From contig JADDTR010000003.1 of NCBI GenBank assembly GCA_015345905.1, positions 496,001 through 560,000 of the forward strand: a stretch of 64,000 nt of DNA, read 5' to 3'. The position numbers were made by a program, and so were the translations under genes. How positions within the stretch are numbered: position 1 is the first letter of the stretch; every line of letters begins with the position of its first letter. Below are positions 34,624 to 45,262 of this stretch, one piece after another. The stretch comes from Aotearoamyces nothofagi (taxonomy: Eukaryota; Ascomycota; Leotiomycetes; Leotiales; Tympanidaceae). The notes below the pieces were generated by a model, which saw nothing but the letters and a program-made list of their open reading frames with translations, made no database searches and was not told the DNA's origin.

Positions 34624-35667
34624 TTAATCTTCCCAGATCGTTTCCAGATCCAGGTCACCCCTTCTCTCAGCACCACATACGCTCCATCTTTTCCTTTTAT
34701 CACGTGCTCCATAGGATATACCTAGTGTCCTCCCTCTTCCTACGGCCGTATCTAGATTGAGTTGCCTCTTGGCTTCCATGGCTGCCTCGTCCCCGTCAGC
34801 GGCATCAGCAGCGGCCTTTAGCTGAGCAATCCTTTCAGCCTCAAGAGCAGCTTCTTCAGCATCGGGAGAGTCAGGGATTGTTTCCAAGCTGGAAATGCTC
34901 GGACTTCTTGACCTGATAGAACTAGGTGTTGAAGGTACAGACGAAGGTGTATATGAGCCATTGTAACTGTAAGCCAAGGCAAATGAGTCGCTAAACTTGT
35001 TACTCTGCAATGAGGACGAAGAAGAGATGGATGATGGTGTAGATGGAGTCGTCCCGCCGCTTGTTGAATTCTGAAGAGACAGGTTCCGTAGCGGCGAAGC
35101 TGGGCGGCGGAGCCTTGGAAAGGTATTGCCTGGTATCAATCCCATTGTTGGCGAATTACTGCGTGGCGATTCCGTGAATGTCTCATCCTCCTCCTGGATC
35201 ACGATGGGGCTTTCACCAACATCGTTCCGTGCATGACTCGGGAATACAGGAAAGACTTCATCTACTGGTTTTCTCGGCGTTCGACGGTGATTTGGAGAGC
35301 TCACTGGGCTTGAAGGGCGCTTTGGAGAGGACATATGCAGATGTCCGGCTCCATCTACCCTAGGCATCGATTGTGTCCTCCACATGATAGGTGCTAAAGT
35401 ATTATTCGTAGACCTTGATCTCTGATGTCCAGAAGAGAACGGTGATGTATTTCGAGGTCGATAGGCTAGTGTTGGAGAGGGCCATCCAGACGATCGTGGC
35501 GAGGAAGGCGTGGGATCCGTAGACCGACGGATATTGGGAGGTTTAAAACTCAATTGCGAATGCTCGTCACTTTGGCCGTCGTGTACTGGAGCTTCGTGGA
35601 GGCGAAGAGTGGGAACTGGTGGTGTTGCGAATTCCTTCATTCGTTCAGTTTCCGGGACGGGTTCCAT
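34624..35667 (-). CDS. Basic Ser/Pro-rich disordered protein
   Basis: A single exon encodes 347 residues. The sequence is dominated by SP, TP and SS words (RRSTDPTPSSPRSSGWPSP and similar), giving many potential proline-directed phosphorylation sites. Two parts look conserved: LAPIMWRTQSMPRVDGAGH near residue 92 and the C-terminal RKRWSVCGAERRGDLDLETI followed by WED. Proteins of this layout are annotated in ascomycetes as basic proline-rich protein. There is no signal peptide or membrane helix. A short Ala/Glu-rich helix (EEAALEAERIAQLKAAADAA) lies near residue 275. The function is unknown. Confidence 0.75.
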   Translation of the reverse strand: MEPVPETERMKEFATPPVPTLRLHEAPVHDGQSDEHSQLSFKPPNIRRSTDPTPSSPRSSGWPSPTLAYRPRNTSPFSSGHQRSRSTNNTLAPIMWRTQSMPRVDGAGHLHMSSPKRPSSPVSSPNHRRTPRKPVDEVFPVFPSHARNDVGESPIVIQEEDETFTESPRSNSPTMGLIPGNTFPRLRRPASPLRNLSLQNSTSGGTTPSTPSSISSSSSLQSNKFSDSFALAYSYNGSYTPSSVPSTPSSIRSRSPSISSLETIPDSPDAEEAALEAERIAQLKAAADAADGDEAAMEAKRQLNLDTAVGRGRTLGISYGARDKRKRWSVCGAERRGDLDLETIWED

Positions 35668-36372
35668 TTTATATCCCAGTAGATGTGAGGTCAGGTTACT
35701 GAAGACCAGGAAAAGACATGAGATGAGTATCTCATCAAGACGCCCAGCAGATGTATCAGGGATCGGCAGCGGGCGAGGTTGCCGGTGGTCGAGGGCATAG
35801 AAACTCGAGTCGGCGTGGATGAGTCAGGCGGGTGTGGTGTTGCAGTTGAATCTCCCAGGTTTCGAGGATGTGCGCAGCAATCATAGATAGATCGCAGGAG
35901 GTGAGTTCAGGACATGAGCACCCAGAGCCGGGTTGCACTTCCCCTCTTGCCCTTACCGCCAAGCTGGGCGCAAAGAACGGATGCAGTTTATGTCTTGTAT
36001 GTGTGCTGCCGCTCAGCTCTTCACAGCTGTCTTCTGTTACGGAAAGTCGTAGACGGTCGAAGAGGGCAGTTCGCCGACGATAGGCATGACTTGCAGCGCG
36101 CGTGTTCTCTTATTGTCTGGCATGTGGTTGTTGCAAGAGTATGCGATGCGTCGTTAAGGTGTCGCTGAAAACGCCCGCAAGGCCCAAAACGAAGGGTCCC
36201 AAGACGAAATTCAGCCGAGCCGGGCCAATGAGGATGGGCGCTGAGGGGTCACGACGAGCGTTGGCGGCCACTGGGCGGCGTGACAGGTTTTGCGGGCTGA
36301 ACAGGCTGAACAGGCGGAACAGGCGCTCTCCACTATAGCCACTACAGCCTATATGGGCTTTGTCGTGACCTG

Positions 36373-36669
36373 TTCCAGGCTCTACAGGCCTCATCTGCGA
36401 CCCCTTCCAGGCTCTACAGGCTGTACTTGCGACCCGTTCCAGCTCTACAGGCCTCATCTGCCACCCCTTCCAGGCCCTACAGGCTTTACTCGCTACCCGT
36501 TCCAGCTCTACAGGCTGTACCCGTGTCGCGTTCCAGGCTCTACAGGCTTTACTCGCTACCCGTTCCAGGCTCTACAGGCTGTACAGGCCCTACCCGTTAG
36601 AGGCATCACAGGCCCTACAGGCTTCCCTCGCTCCCCGTCCCAGGCTCTACAGGCTGTACTCGCTATGAG
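36373..36669. repeat. Minisatellite, unit about 32 bp, about nine copies
   Basis: Successive units start TTCCAGGCTCTACAGGC and end in CGCTACCCG or CGACCCC-like tails. Starts are near 36373, 36405, 36437, 36468, 36500, 36531, 36563, 36597 (diverged) and 36638 (TCCCAGG). Two kinds of middle alternate: CTCATCTG and TGTACT/TTTACT. Units differ by a few bases, with a one-base length change where CAGGCTCTA becomes CAGCTCTA. Confidence 0.88.
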
Positions 36670-37079
36670 TTGCGAACCCACGGACAGGCAGAACAGCGAG
36701 CGAGAGCATCACCAAAATCTGCCCACGCATTGGAGCGGTAGATAGAACAATAGGAAAAACGAGATCAGGATTGGATTGACAGTCTCATTTAGGAGCAGTC
36801 TAAATGGATAGCTATTCTAAATGATTATTGACGCAGAGTTGAGTTGATTGATGTTCTGCAATTCTCATACTTTTTGGGGTGTTCACGGACCTTTGTCCGC
36901 GGGTTCGCTGCTCGTTACGGGCTCTACAGGCTCTACAGGCTCTACAGAGTAAACCACAGTGGGACAGTGGGCAGGCAATGTGACTGCGACTCGCGACCAC
37001 AGAGTCAGAAGCCACCCAGCCCGGCGTTTGTATGTTTGTGGCAACGAGTCTACCATTTTCCAATCACGTACGGCTTAGC

Positions 37080-37116
37080 ACACACATACACACACACACA
37101 CATATATATATATATC
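37080..37116. repeat. Compound CA/TA microsatellite
   Basis: A run of ACAC dinucleotides passes directly into ATATATATATAT. Confidence 0.9.
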
Positions 37117-38960
37117 TCACATTTCGTCATTTTTCGTATTGCCTTTGCTTATCTGATGTCACCTCCTGCGACCCTCCTCCTCGCGCCATTGGACGTGTCT
37201 TTGCTGGTGTATCATCGCCTGCAACCTGGAACTCTCGTGCGCAGGGCAAAGCAGAGCAAAGCAAATCAGAACGGATACGGATACAGTAATGCTGCATTCT
37301 TCGGGGACCGAGTAGCTGTGGCCGCTGTCAACCATCGCCCCCCCGACGCCTTTTGGCGACGTTTCATCGTGCAAACGGGCAGCGGGCGTGCATCTTCATT
37401 ACGAGTTACGGGCTGGCCTTGGCCTGTAGCATTGCGCTCCCTTGCTACTGTACAGTCCCGCAGTCCTTCCGGAGCCTGCGTGCAGCATCGATCATCTATG
37501 CACGGCATGGATCATCGCCATTGCTCCCTTCTTCCGCGCCGCCAGGCATTGCTGCAACGAGCATGTATGTCCTATCGCTCTCTTACTCTCTTACTCCGCC
37601 AGCCTGGATCAAGGAGGCGCCTACTAGAGCAATGGAATACGTATATGCGTAGGGAGGCTCCTCAGTTGCTTCAAGGGCGATCAGTCTCCTGTGTGATCGA
37701 GTGATCCAACTGAGCCTTCTGATAGCGTAGCTAGGCGTAGTGAAGGATCTCACAGTCCGGCCTGTACCCGCAGCGAGCATAGCGAGTACAGGGAGTGCAG
37801 GGAGTCGATAGTGGTTGAATACACTGCCGTGACGGTCACCGCAGTGCACGATACGCTGTAACGCCCTTGCGAAGCAGCCGATCCGTCATATCATGTGATT
37901 GCGGCATGCAGCGCAACTATCCGCTGGCCCCTTGCAGCTCCCCCTTCTTGGAGTTCAACGGCGAGCCGTCAATGCAGGTACAAGTGCCCAAAACACAGCT
38001 GCTTGCTACCAAGGAGCACAGGTAAGGTAGACGTTGGAGTCTGGCTGGTCCAAACAAGCCAATCAAGGAGCAGGCTCCTGACGGGCGACAAGTGGTAATA
38101 AGCAGCCTGATAGGGGCGTGGAAACGTGCCCCCCCCCTAACGGTGATTTATTAAGAAGGCGCCAAAATCCAGAATAACGCTCCTTCATTAAAAAAGACCG
38201 GGCAATGGAATCCCGAGGCAGAACTCGCTGATCTCACGGCAGCCAATTTGAGACGAAATGAGGTAATGTCCTGGGCCGTTCTGCTCTGCTCCGTGCGTTC
38301 TTAGTAGAATCCCCATTGCTGTATCAGGGCAGGGTAGGACAGCGCTGTAGAGGACAGAGCTGCCTTCACCTGTTCCATAGGTCCGGCGCAGCTTCTCCAG
38401 CGCCAGCTCCAGCTTCATCTCCAGCTTCATCTCCAGCTCCATCCCCTTCTCCAGCAGATCGATCTGTACCTTAATCCCTTATCAAAGCCCGCCGGGGCTG
38501 ATTAGGTAATCTTAGCTCTGCCCCTTGGACAAGCGCCGTCGCTGGCCGGCTTGTCCGTCTCTGGTGCTGGTGCTCTGCGTCAGGCGCGTCTGCTCCCCTG
38601 CCTGAGGCCTCAGGCCAACTTTGGCGTCTCCCGTAATCCCGTTGCCCACGATTCGCGAGGAGCCCTTTGAAACGGGGCCTCTGAAACTTATTCTTCCCCT
38701 GTGACTGTAAACTCCTGGAGGACTTGGACTTCTCGACAACCGCAAGTCATCCGCCGTCTTGCTCTTGCACAGACCTGTTGAGGCGAGAACCCCCCCTGGT
38801 CGGGACGTCTGGTAAGTCTGCGATCTGCGACATCGCGCGTAACCTGTCCTCTGTCGCGCCCCCCAATCCAATTCTGCCCGATACAAAGTCCTTCAACTGA
38901 CAGATGTGCCTCAAAAGATGACAAGACGGCCGACATAGGACAATCCGCAACGACGTCGCC

Positions 38961-40133
38961 ATGGGCCCGATTCGTAGGCGCACAAATCCGCTCGTGCTTG
39001 TCGCGGGCGTGGTGTGCTGTATAATACTGATTACGTTTCTGCTATCTCCTTCAAGTCAGGACGCAGCATCTTCGAGATTACGAAAAGCCAGCGCGGCATC
39101 GAATCCTCTTTCACCACCGACTTCTCCTTTCCGAAAAGCATCTGCAAAGTCAGATGGCAAGCGAGTACCGCCACCCGTGGTACATTATCACCTTAATAAT
39201 GTTACATCGACCTCCGACCCAATTGGGAACAGCGAGACTGTCCTCATCCTCACTCCCCTGGCTCGATTCTACCAAGGCTACTGGGACAATCTTCTGAAGC
39301 TCGACTACCCACATGAGCTCATCACTCTAGCCTTTATCATTCCCAAGAATCGAGAAGGTAATGCAGCGACCGCTGCTCTTCAGGAACAAATCACAAAGAC
39401 ACAGACCTCGGGTCCGGAAAAGAAACGTTTTGCCAGTATAATTATCGAACGGCAGGATTTCGATCCCCCATTGACCTCTCAGGATGAAGCAGAGAGACAC
39501 AAGATGGAAAATCAGAAAATTCGCCGAGCTGCAATGTCGCGTGCAAGAAATTCTCTTCTTTTCACCACACTTGGTCCCTCAACATCATGGGTTCTGTGGC
39601 TAGATTCAGATATTATTGAGACGCCAGCTACGTTGATCCAGGATCTTGCGTCACATGATCAACCAATAATTGTCCCCAACTGCTTCCAACGGTATACGGA
39701 TCCCAAGACGAAGGAAGTGGTGGAGAGGCCATATGACTTCAACAGCTGGCAAGACAGCGATACTGCTAAAAAGCTGGGCGAACAACTGGGGCCAGATGAA
39801 ATCCTCTTAGAAGGCTACGCAGAGATGGCGACATATAGGACCTTGATGGCCTATATGTATAGCGAAGGAGGAGATCCTGCTGAACGTGTCCCCCTTGACG
39901 GTGTTGGCGGAACAGCGCTGCTGGTGAAAGCGGATGTCCATCGCGACGGTGCTATGTTCCCACCATTTCCATTCTATCACTTGATTGAGACCGAGGGATT
40001 TGCCAAAATGGCGAGCAGGTTAGGCTGGCATTCCACCGGTTTGCCGAATTACAAGGTAAGGCCTTCTATTGACACGTACTCTCCCTAGAACATGAACTTA
40101 CTGGAAACGCAGGTATACCACTATAACGAGTGA
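38961..40133 (+). CDS. mnn9: Mannan polymerase subunit MNN9 (GT62 family)
   Basis: Two exons, 38961-40055 and 40113-40133, give 371 residues. Mnn9-class Golgi mannosyltransferases extend the alpha-1,6 mannan backbone of N-glycans. The protein is type II: a short basic N-tail, a membrane anchor near residues 11-29, a Ser-rich stem, then the catalytic domain. Key blocks are ETVLILTPLARFYQGYWDNL, MSRARNSLLFTTLGPSTSWV, the metal-binding WLDSDI at 213-218, VPNCFQRY and EILLEGYAEMATYRTLMAYM. The last exon has only seven codons and gives the family's VYHYNE terminus, which fixes the second splice. ANP1 and VAN1 are paralogues; the lack of any long C-terminal tail favours MNN9. Confidence 0.88.
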
Positions 40134-40584
40134 AGGCAGTCTGAGATTGCCTTGGATCTAAATTTGAATTGTGCAATAGTTCTTTTACTAAACGAGGAAG
40201 GCACACCAAAGACCAGTTTTCCGAGTTCTACTTCGGCGTTTTGTGCATAGCATCGTCTGATCTGAGGGCATACCAGGTTTACAATCGTCAGAATTGTGTA
40301 TATTATAGAAGAGTCTGACGCATCATGCGTCCATAGTACCATATATCATTATTTGAGTCCGTCCGCTTCTGTCTAGCGAAAAGCTTCTCCTGATCAATTT
40401 CGTTGCCATGCTGTGAAGCCGTCATACCCCAGTACTTAGAATAATACACCATAAACGCCTAGCTCTCTAACGTTTGCTATGCAAGCTCTTGCTTAAACAA
40501 TCTGTCGTGTTCCGTGTATCCGCAACGCGGCTTCGTCCGCCTGAATATCCCCACGCAACCGCCCCCCCACACCCACCCCATCAC
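40134..40584. other. Intergenic, between convergent mnn9 and pex4
   Basis: This is 451 bp of 3' flanks with a C-rich patch near 40560-40580. No gene is seen. Confidence 0.5.
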
Positions 40585-41297
40585 CTACCTCCCAGCCCAC
40601 CTCCCCTCCCTCTCCGTATTATAGAACCTCACCAGCCCCTCGGCGCCCACGCGATCGCCCTGCCTCAGCAGAGCCGCCACATCCACATTCAGCGGGCTAT
40701 CGATGCCCGGATTGGCCAGCATCTGCCAGATGGCCTCGACCGTCAGCTTCAGCGTGTACGCCGGCGTCCACGCCTCTTTCAGCAAATCAAGACATATCTC
40801 TCCCGTCTGCGCAAATCAACCAAGTCAGCCAGCCAGCCAGCCAGGTCGAGCCAGTCAATCAATCAGCCAGCCCTCACTCGCACACACGAGTCCCCGCACC
40901 ACGGCCCCGGCGTCCAGCTCACCAGCCATCCAGAGCAGACGCGGAAAACACACACACACACACACGCAAGACGTACCTCAAACTTGACATTCGCAGCACA
41001 TATGCGCGTCGCGAACCGCACAGCCGGCGGCACCAGGGGATAGTTCGGCGGCACCAGCACGTCCAGCAGCCAGCGCCCGCCGTCGTAGCCGCCGCCGAGC
41101 CCCTTGCCCGTGATGACCGCTTCCCAGTGGAACAGGTCGTCCTCGTCGACCGGGCCCAGCCGCTCGATCGGCCCGTCCGCGTCGCTGCCGCTGGCGCGCT
41201 GCTGCGAGAGCTCTTGGATTAGCCGCTTGGCCGCGGTGCTGCGCGAGGAGGGTTTGGAGGCCGGGGGGGAGCGGCGGCTGCTGGGTTTCGAGGACAT
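40585..41297 (-). CDS. pex4: Peroxisomal ubiquitin-conjugating enzyme PEX4
   Basis: Two exons on the minus strand, 40977-41297 and 40585-40806, give 180 residues. Pex4 is the E2 that monoubiquitinates the import receptor Pex5 at the peroxisome membrane, allowing receptor recycling. The E2 fold is visible: AAKRLIQELSQQ (helix 1), WEAVITGKGLGG, YDGGRWLLDVLVPPNYPLVP, then TGEICLDLLKEAWTPAYTLK with active-site Cys112. A basic Ser-rich N-tail precedes it. The start MSSKPSSRR at 41297 is preferred; an in-frame ATG at 41378 would add 27 residues of unconserved sequence. The 170-bp intron contains a CA run and AGCC repeats. Confidence 0.88.
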
Positions 41298-42373
41298 GGT
41301 GGGTGCCGTGTTGGAGCGTGTATTCAGGCAGATGGAAATGTAGAAGGATAGTTGTTGTAGAGGCCTGGAGTCTGGCACTGGTTGGAGCCCCTGGAGCTTT
41401 GGGTCGAGCTTCTGAGCCGCGTGGTGATGATGCTAGAGCCGAGGCTGAGGCTGAGCTGCTACGGCTGTTGCCGAGTCGTGAGGCTAGCCATTTCTGAAAT
41501 TATCCATATAAGACTCACGTTCAAAGATATACAGTACAGTACATATTGCTACTTGACGATCAATTTATGTGATAGATATATATTTATCTTGCATTGTACT
41601 CTTTGAGTGCATACATGCGACTCTATTGCTAAGCTAACTAAGCACTCGTCGCTTGCTCTCAGGTCCACCAATTTCGCCATGTAGACCTCCAGATCTCCCA
41701 AACCTCTTTCAGCTCTGCAAAGAACAGTTGAAATGATGAGATAGCAAGCAGAGAGACTCCTTATTGTCTCCCACCCTTGTTCCTATGGAAATGCAAAGTT
41801 TAGGTGGCATATCTGCCGCCAGAACATTGAAACGAAAACCTCCCAGTCTACCATACGACAGTACTAGCATCCTTCCAAGCACCAATTACGCCTGAACTAA
41901 AGATCTAGAACAGAATGCAACGAACTTAGAAGAAACGTTAGGCGGCTACTCCAGCTTGTTATTAAAATGTGAGGCAGAAGGAATACCGGTCCTAAACTAG
42001 ACCTCTTAGATTTGAAGATCTTTCCAAGTGGGAAGAAATTCCAGAAATATATGCGCGATTTCGAAGCTATTTTTGCCTCTTGTATGTCCTCGCATGGCGC
42101 GAATAAAAAGCAAATATGACAATGCACGAATCGCTGAAATTGCACTAGAGCAAGGGAGAAACACAGTCCACGAAAAATGGTGAACTGTTTCGTAGAAGAA
42201 AAAGTATGCACATAAAACCCAACCATGCCTCATCTAAACCATCAACATTATATCGAGCTTAAAGCTCCGTTCGTAAAGTGGTGTTATAGGCACCGCATTG
42301 TGTCTGACTAGTCGACGCGAGGTCTCGTCAACTGCAGTATTTCAGTAGTGTTCAGTCAGGAGTTGTAATCGCA
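41298..42373. other. Intergenic, 1.1 kb
   Basis: This stretch lies between pex4 (its promoter side) and the 3' end of the 962-residue gene. It has a TACAGTACAGTAC word at 41530-41542. The frames in it are short and unconvincing. Confidence 0.5.
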
Positions 42374-45262
42374 TCACGACGGCAATTCGTCCTTCGATCT
42401 CCAGAACTGCATCATTCGGCCTAAACGCTTGCCCTTGCTTCCCTTTTCCTTCTTCTCGGGTGATCCCGGGGGGCGTTCTTCGATAGACAGCTTGCTCTTC
42501 TCACCATGAGAGCTGTGGAGAATACGAGACAAGCTGGCTATACTGGATCTCTTCCGCGAGGTAGATGGTGCAGAGAGAGATACCGATCGTTGGCCGCCAC
42601 GAAACTGAGGATTGCCGAATGCTGGATTCGCCATGCTGTCTCTGGGTGTTGTTGAATTGCTGCTGGTTAAAGAAGGGACATCGTCGGATGACATACGAAG
42701 CTCAGGACCCGGTTCTCCAAGCCATAGTGATTGAAAACTTGGGGCATCAGTGACCGATGATGGCGCAGTCGACATTTTTTGTGCGTCATATGACATTGGC
42801 GATCGTGGCGAAGGAAAGGGTGAGTGGAAGGTTGAGCTTGGACTTGTTGGAGTCAGATACGGTGGTTGCTGTAGTGCAATAGATTGAACGTCAACGGGAG
42901 AAAGGTCTTTTGCAGCATGCGGCCGTAGAGGAGGAGTCATAGATGAGAATGATGATTTTGAACTTGATGCAGGTCTTGTGGTAACGAAATCGTCCACAGA
43001 TCCTATGGGGATTGCACAATATTCTGTGGTGGACTCGTCGTAGAAAGTGCTCGCCGATTCCGTAGAATTCATACTAGTATCGCCTTGTTTCCGTTCATTA
43101 TCACTTATACCGCTGTTCTTTGATTTTAAGCTCCTCTGCCATGGGGTGCTTGCTGTAGACCAATCCATGGTGCTACCATTGCTTGTCTTCTCGGCATCCA
43201 CAACCTTGATGTCGATACCCAAATTAGAAGTCTCACAGTCTCCAACTTTAATCTTCGATCCTTTATGCGATATTGTCTTGATCTCCTCCCAATCGTCTTC
43301 CTCTTCATCCTCTTCGAAAACGTCCTCCATGGTTGACTTGCTTCCAATATGATGGATGTGAAATCGTGGATTATCGAAAGCAACCATCTCGGGTGCACTT
43401 TCAGCACGTCTATGGTAATGCATTCCTGGACCTTGGAACCCTTTCATTCCAGTCGCACTGTGCATTGCACGCTTCATGGAACCCGGGTTTCTTTGTGACG
43501 CTTCCCAGTCCGAATCGCGGCCTGTTGGGGTATTGAAAGGACCTAAAGCAGCATCAAGATCAATGATAGGGCTTATGGCATCATCATCTTGCGGCATGAT
43601 GTGTCTAGGTTTCCAGTTTGCAAAATCTGTCTGAAGGACAACAGATGTGAAAGGTGTTGGGGTAGAGACTGATATTGACGGGTCAGCATCGGGTTCTGGA
43701 GTCGGCTGAAATGATCGGAGTGGAGGAGTTGGCGATCTTCGACTTAAAGCCTTCTGCTTCTGACTCCGTGGCCGTGGCTTGCGGGATAATATTGATCCCG
43801 CCCATGATTTCACCTTCTTCTGTTTCTTGCCGCTCTTTCGCGAAATAGATGACTTCCGGGGAGTTTCAGACGGTGCTTCTGCCGACATTGCGGCGCCATC
43901 TGAGGGATAGAAAGGTGACGACGGCACAGAGGAACCGGTAATATTGTGTGACTTGTCTGAAGAGGCTGCACTAACAGGGCGGGATCTAGATGGAGAAACA
44001 TCCCCAGGTGCCGATTCGTATCCGAAAAAGAAGTACTTCTTGGTTAGCGATCTCGGTGTAGGGGGACCATCAACATTATTTGATTCCGCGGGAGTGAATG
44101 GTATTGAGTTACGGCACAATGGGCTGTGTTTATCAGTATCGAATCGATTGACATCAACCGGGCTGCCGAAAACAGCACCCGCAGTGTTTGGACGAGCTTC
44201 ATCACTCCTGTGGCTGGACGCTGGACTGGGAAGGCCACTTTGGCCCTTCGCAAGTGGGCTAACAACGCTAGCCGACATAATAGAAGAAATACTTCCAGAT
44301 ACTGAGTGGCCAAGATGCATAGTTGTTGTACTCGATGTGTCGCTCGATATCAATGACAGGGGCCGCGGTATGAATTCGAGAGTATCAGAAAAACCAACAC
44401 GATTTCGATTCGAAGTGCGTATCGGAGAAGAATCTGAAGAATTGATTAAACCGGCGTTCTCAGTTGGTGTTATTGGTGGAGTTCCCCCGTTTTGTAAAAC
44501 CAGTTCTAGAGAACTTGGGAAGCTCATTTGCTGAAGCTCGTCTGAAGGACTAGTGGGTGCGCTTCCGCCAAGGGTTGGAAGAGTTGGGGTAGTTGGCTTT
44601 GTTATCATAGATAGATCGTGGCAAGAGATAGCTGCAGACCGGCGATGAGCATGGCCCCGTCTGCCAGCAGACGAACCAAGAGAGGTTGGGGTTTTTGGAG
44701 CAAGAAGGGACCCGTCTCCATTGGTAGGGCTTGTACTCATCAGGCCACCGGTTCCAGTAATACCATCACCACCAATGAACTCACTTCCGCCTCTTCGGTG
44801 CCCACCAGGCCTGGATGGAATAAGTCTACCTGAAGACTGTGATTGTTGTGATTGAGGCGGACTGGAATTTGAGGTTTCTGTGTTCGTAGCTCCTGTGGGG
44901 TTGAAAGAAAAACTAGGTAGTGGTGGTGGTAGAGATCTGCCTGCTCCCATTTTGAAGTCACGATTTAGTCCGGCCGGTCCACCTGTAAGTTCAAATGCAG
45001 ACATGGGCCGCCGGCCTGTAGATCGAGAAAATGTCGAGAATTCAGATGAAGGGGACGGTCGTGCTGGAAAGACGAAAGGTGGGTTTGGAGTAGGGCCAGA
45101 GCTACTTAACATCTCAGAATGCTGAGGGAACAATGGCGAATGTGGTGATAGTCCATCGTGGCAGCCTAAAGCATATGATTGATTTGTAGACATGATTTCC
45201 TCTTGTGTGAAGGAGACACTTCCATGAATACCGTTCCGTCCGAGAGCCGTAACAGTTGCCAT
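42374..45262 (-). CDS. Large disordered Ser/Pro-rich protein (often labelled cell wall proline-rich protein)
   Basis: A single exon encodes 962 residues. The protein is rich in Ser, Pro, Thr and Gly with many SP/TP sites and no signal peptide, membrane helix or globular domain I can name. Conserved-looking islands are NPPFVFPARPSPSSEFSTFS near residue 58, GHRRGGSEFIGGDG near 150, KKYFFFGYESAPGDVSPSRS near 405, KVKSWAGSILSRKPR near 480, and the basic C-terminal tail KGKRLGRMMQFWRSKDELP. An acidic patch (DVFEEDEEEDDWEE) lies near 655. Similar ascomycete proteins carry the name cell wall proline-rich protein, but this one lacks secretion signals, so a cytosolic or cortical regulator is more plausible. 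The start is the first ATG with family-like N-terminus MATVTALGRNG. Confidence 0.8.
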   Translation of the reverse strand: MATVTALGRNGIHGSVSFTQEEIMSTNQSYALGCHDGLSPHSPLFPQHSEMLSSSGPTPNPPFVFPARPSPSSEFSTFSRSTGRRPMSAFELTGGPAGLNRDFKMGAGRSLPPPLPSFSFNPTGATNTETSNSSPPQSQQSQSSGRLIPSRPGGHRRGGSEFIGGDGITGTGGLMSTSPTNGDGSLLAPKTPTSLGSSAGRRGHAHRRSAAISCHDLSMITKPTTPTLPTLGGSAPTSPSDELQQMSFPSSLELVLQNGGTPPITPTENAGLINSSDSSPIRTSNRNRVGFSDTLEFIPRPLSLISSDTSSTTTMHLGHSVSGSISSIMSASVVSPLAKGQSGLPSPASSHRSDEARPNTAGAVFGSPVDVNRFDTDKHSPLCRNSIPFTPAESNNVDGPPTPRSLTKKYFFFGYESAPGDVSPSRSRPVSAASSDKSHNITGSSVPSSPFYPSDGAAMSAEAPSETPRKSSISRKSGKKQKKVKSWAGSILSRKPRPRSQKQKALSRRSPTPPLRSFQPTPEPDADPSISVSTPTPFTSVVLQTDFANWKPRHIMPQDDDAISPIIDLDAALGPFNTPTGRDSDWEASQRNPGSMKRAMHSATGMKGFQGPGMHYHRRAESAPEMVAFDNPRFHIHHIGSKSTMEDVFEEDEEEDDWEEIKTISHKGSKIKVGDCETSNLGIDIKVVDAEKTSNGSTMDWSTASTPWQRSLKSKNSGISDNERKQGDTSMNSTESASTFYDESTTEYCAIPIGSVDDFVTTRPASSSKSSFSSMTPPLRPHAAKDLSPVDVQSIALQQPPYLTPTSPSSTFHSPFPSPRSPMSYDAQKMSTAPSSVTDAPSFQSLWLGEPGPELRMSSDDVPSLTSSNSTTPRDSMANPAFGNPQFRGGQRSVSLSAPSTSRKRSSIASLSRILHSSHGEKSKLSIEERPPGSPEKKEKGSKGKRLGRMMQFWRSKDELPS

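Larger units (their letters stand above)
35668..38960. other. Intergenic, 3.3 kb, with minisatellite and microsatellites
   Basis: This stretch lies between divergent genes and contains the 32-bp minisatellite listed separately, a 9-bp CTGAACAGG-like triplication near 36297-36325, three GGCTCTACA copies at 36920-36947, and a CA-then-TA run at 37080-37116. The longest frames (for example 36844-37704) change character abruptly and carry no family content. The last few hundred bases are presumably the mnn9 promoter. Confidence 0.55.

Noticed and set aside
36844-37704. 286-codon plus-strand frame
   Set aside because: No family content; it reads through the CTACAGG repeats and the CA/TA microsatellite.
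41297-41378. Longer N-terminus for PEX4 from the ATG at 41378
   Set aside because: It adds 27 residues with no E2-family resemblance; the downstream ATG gives the usual Ser-rich PEX4 start. It cannot be excluded without transcript data.
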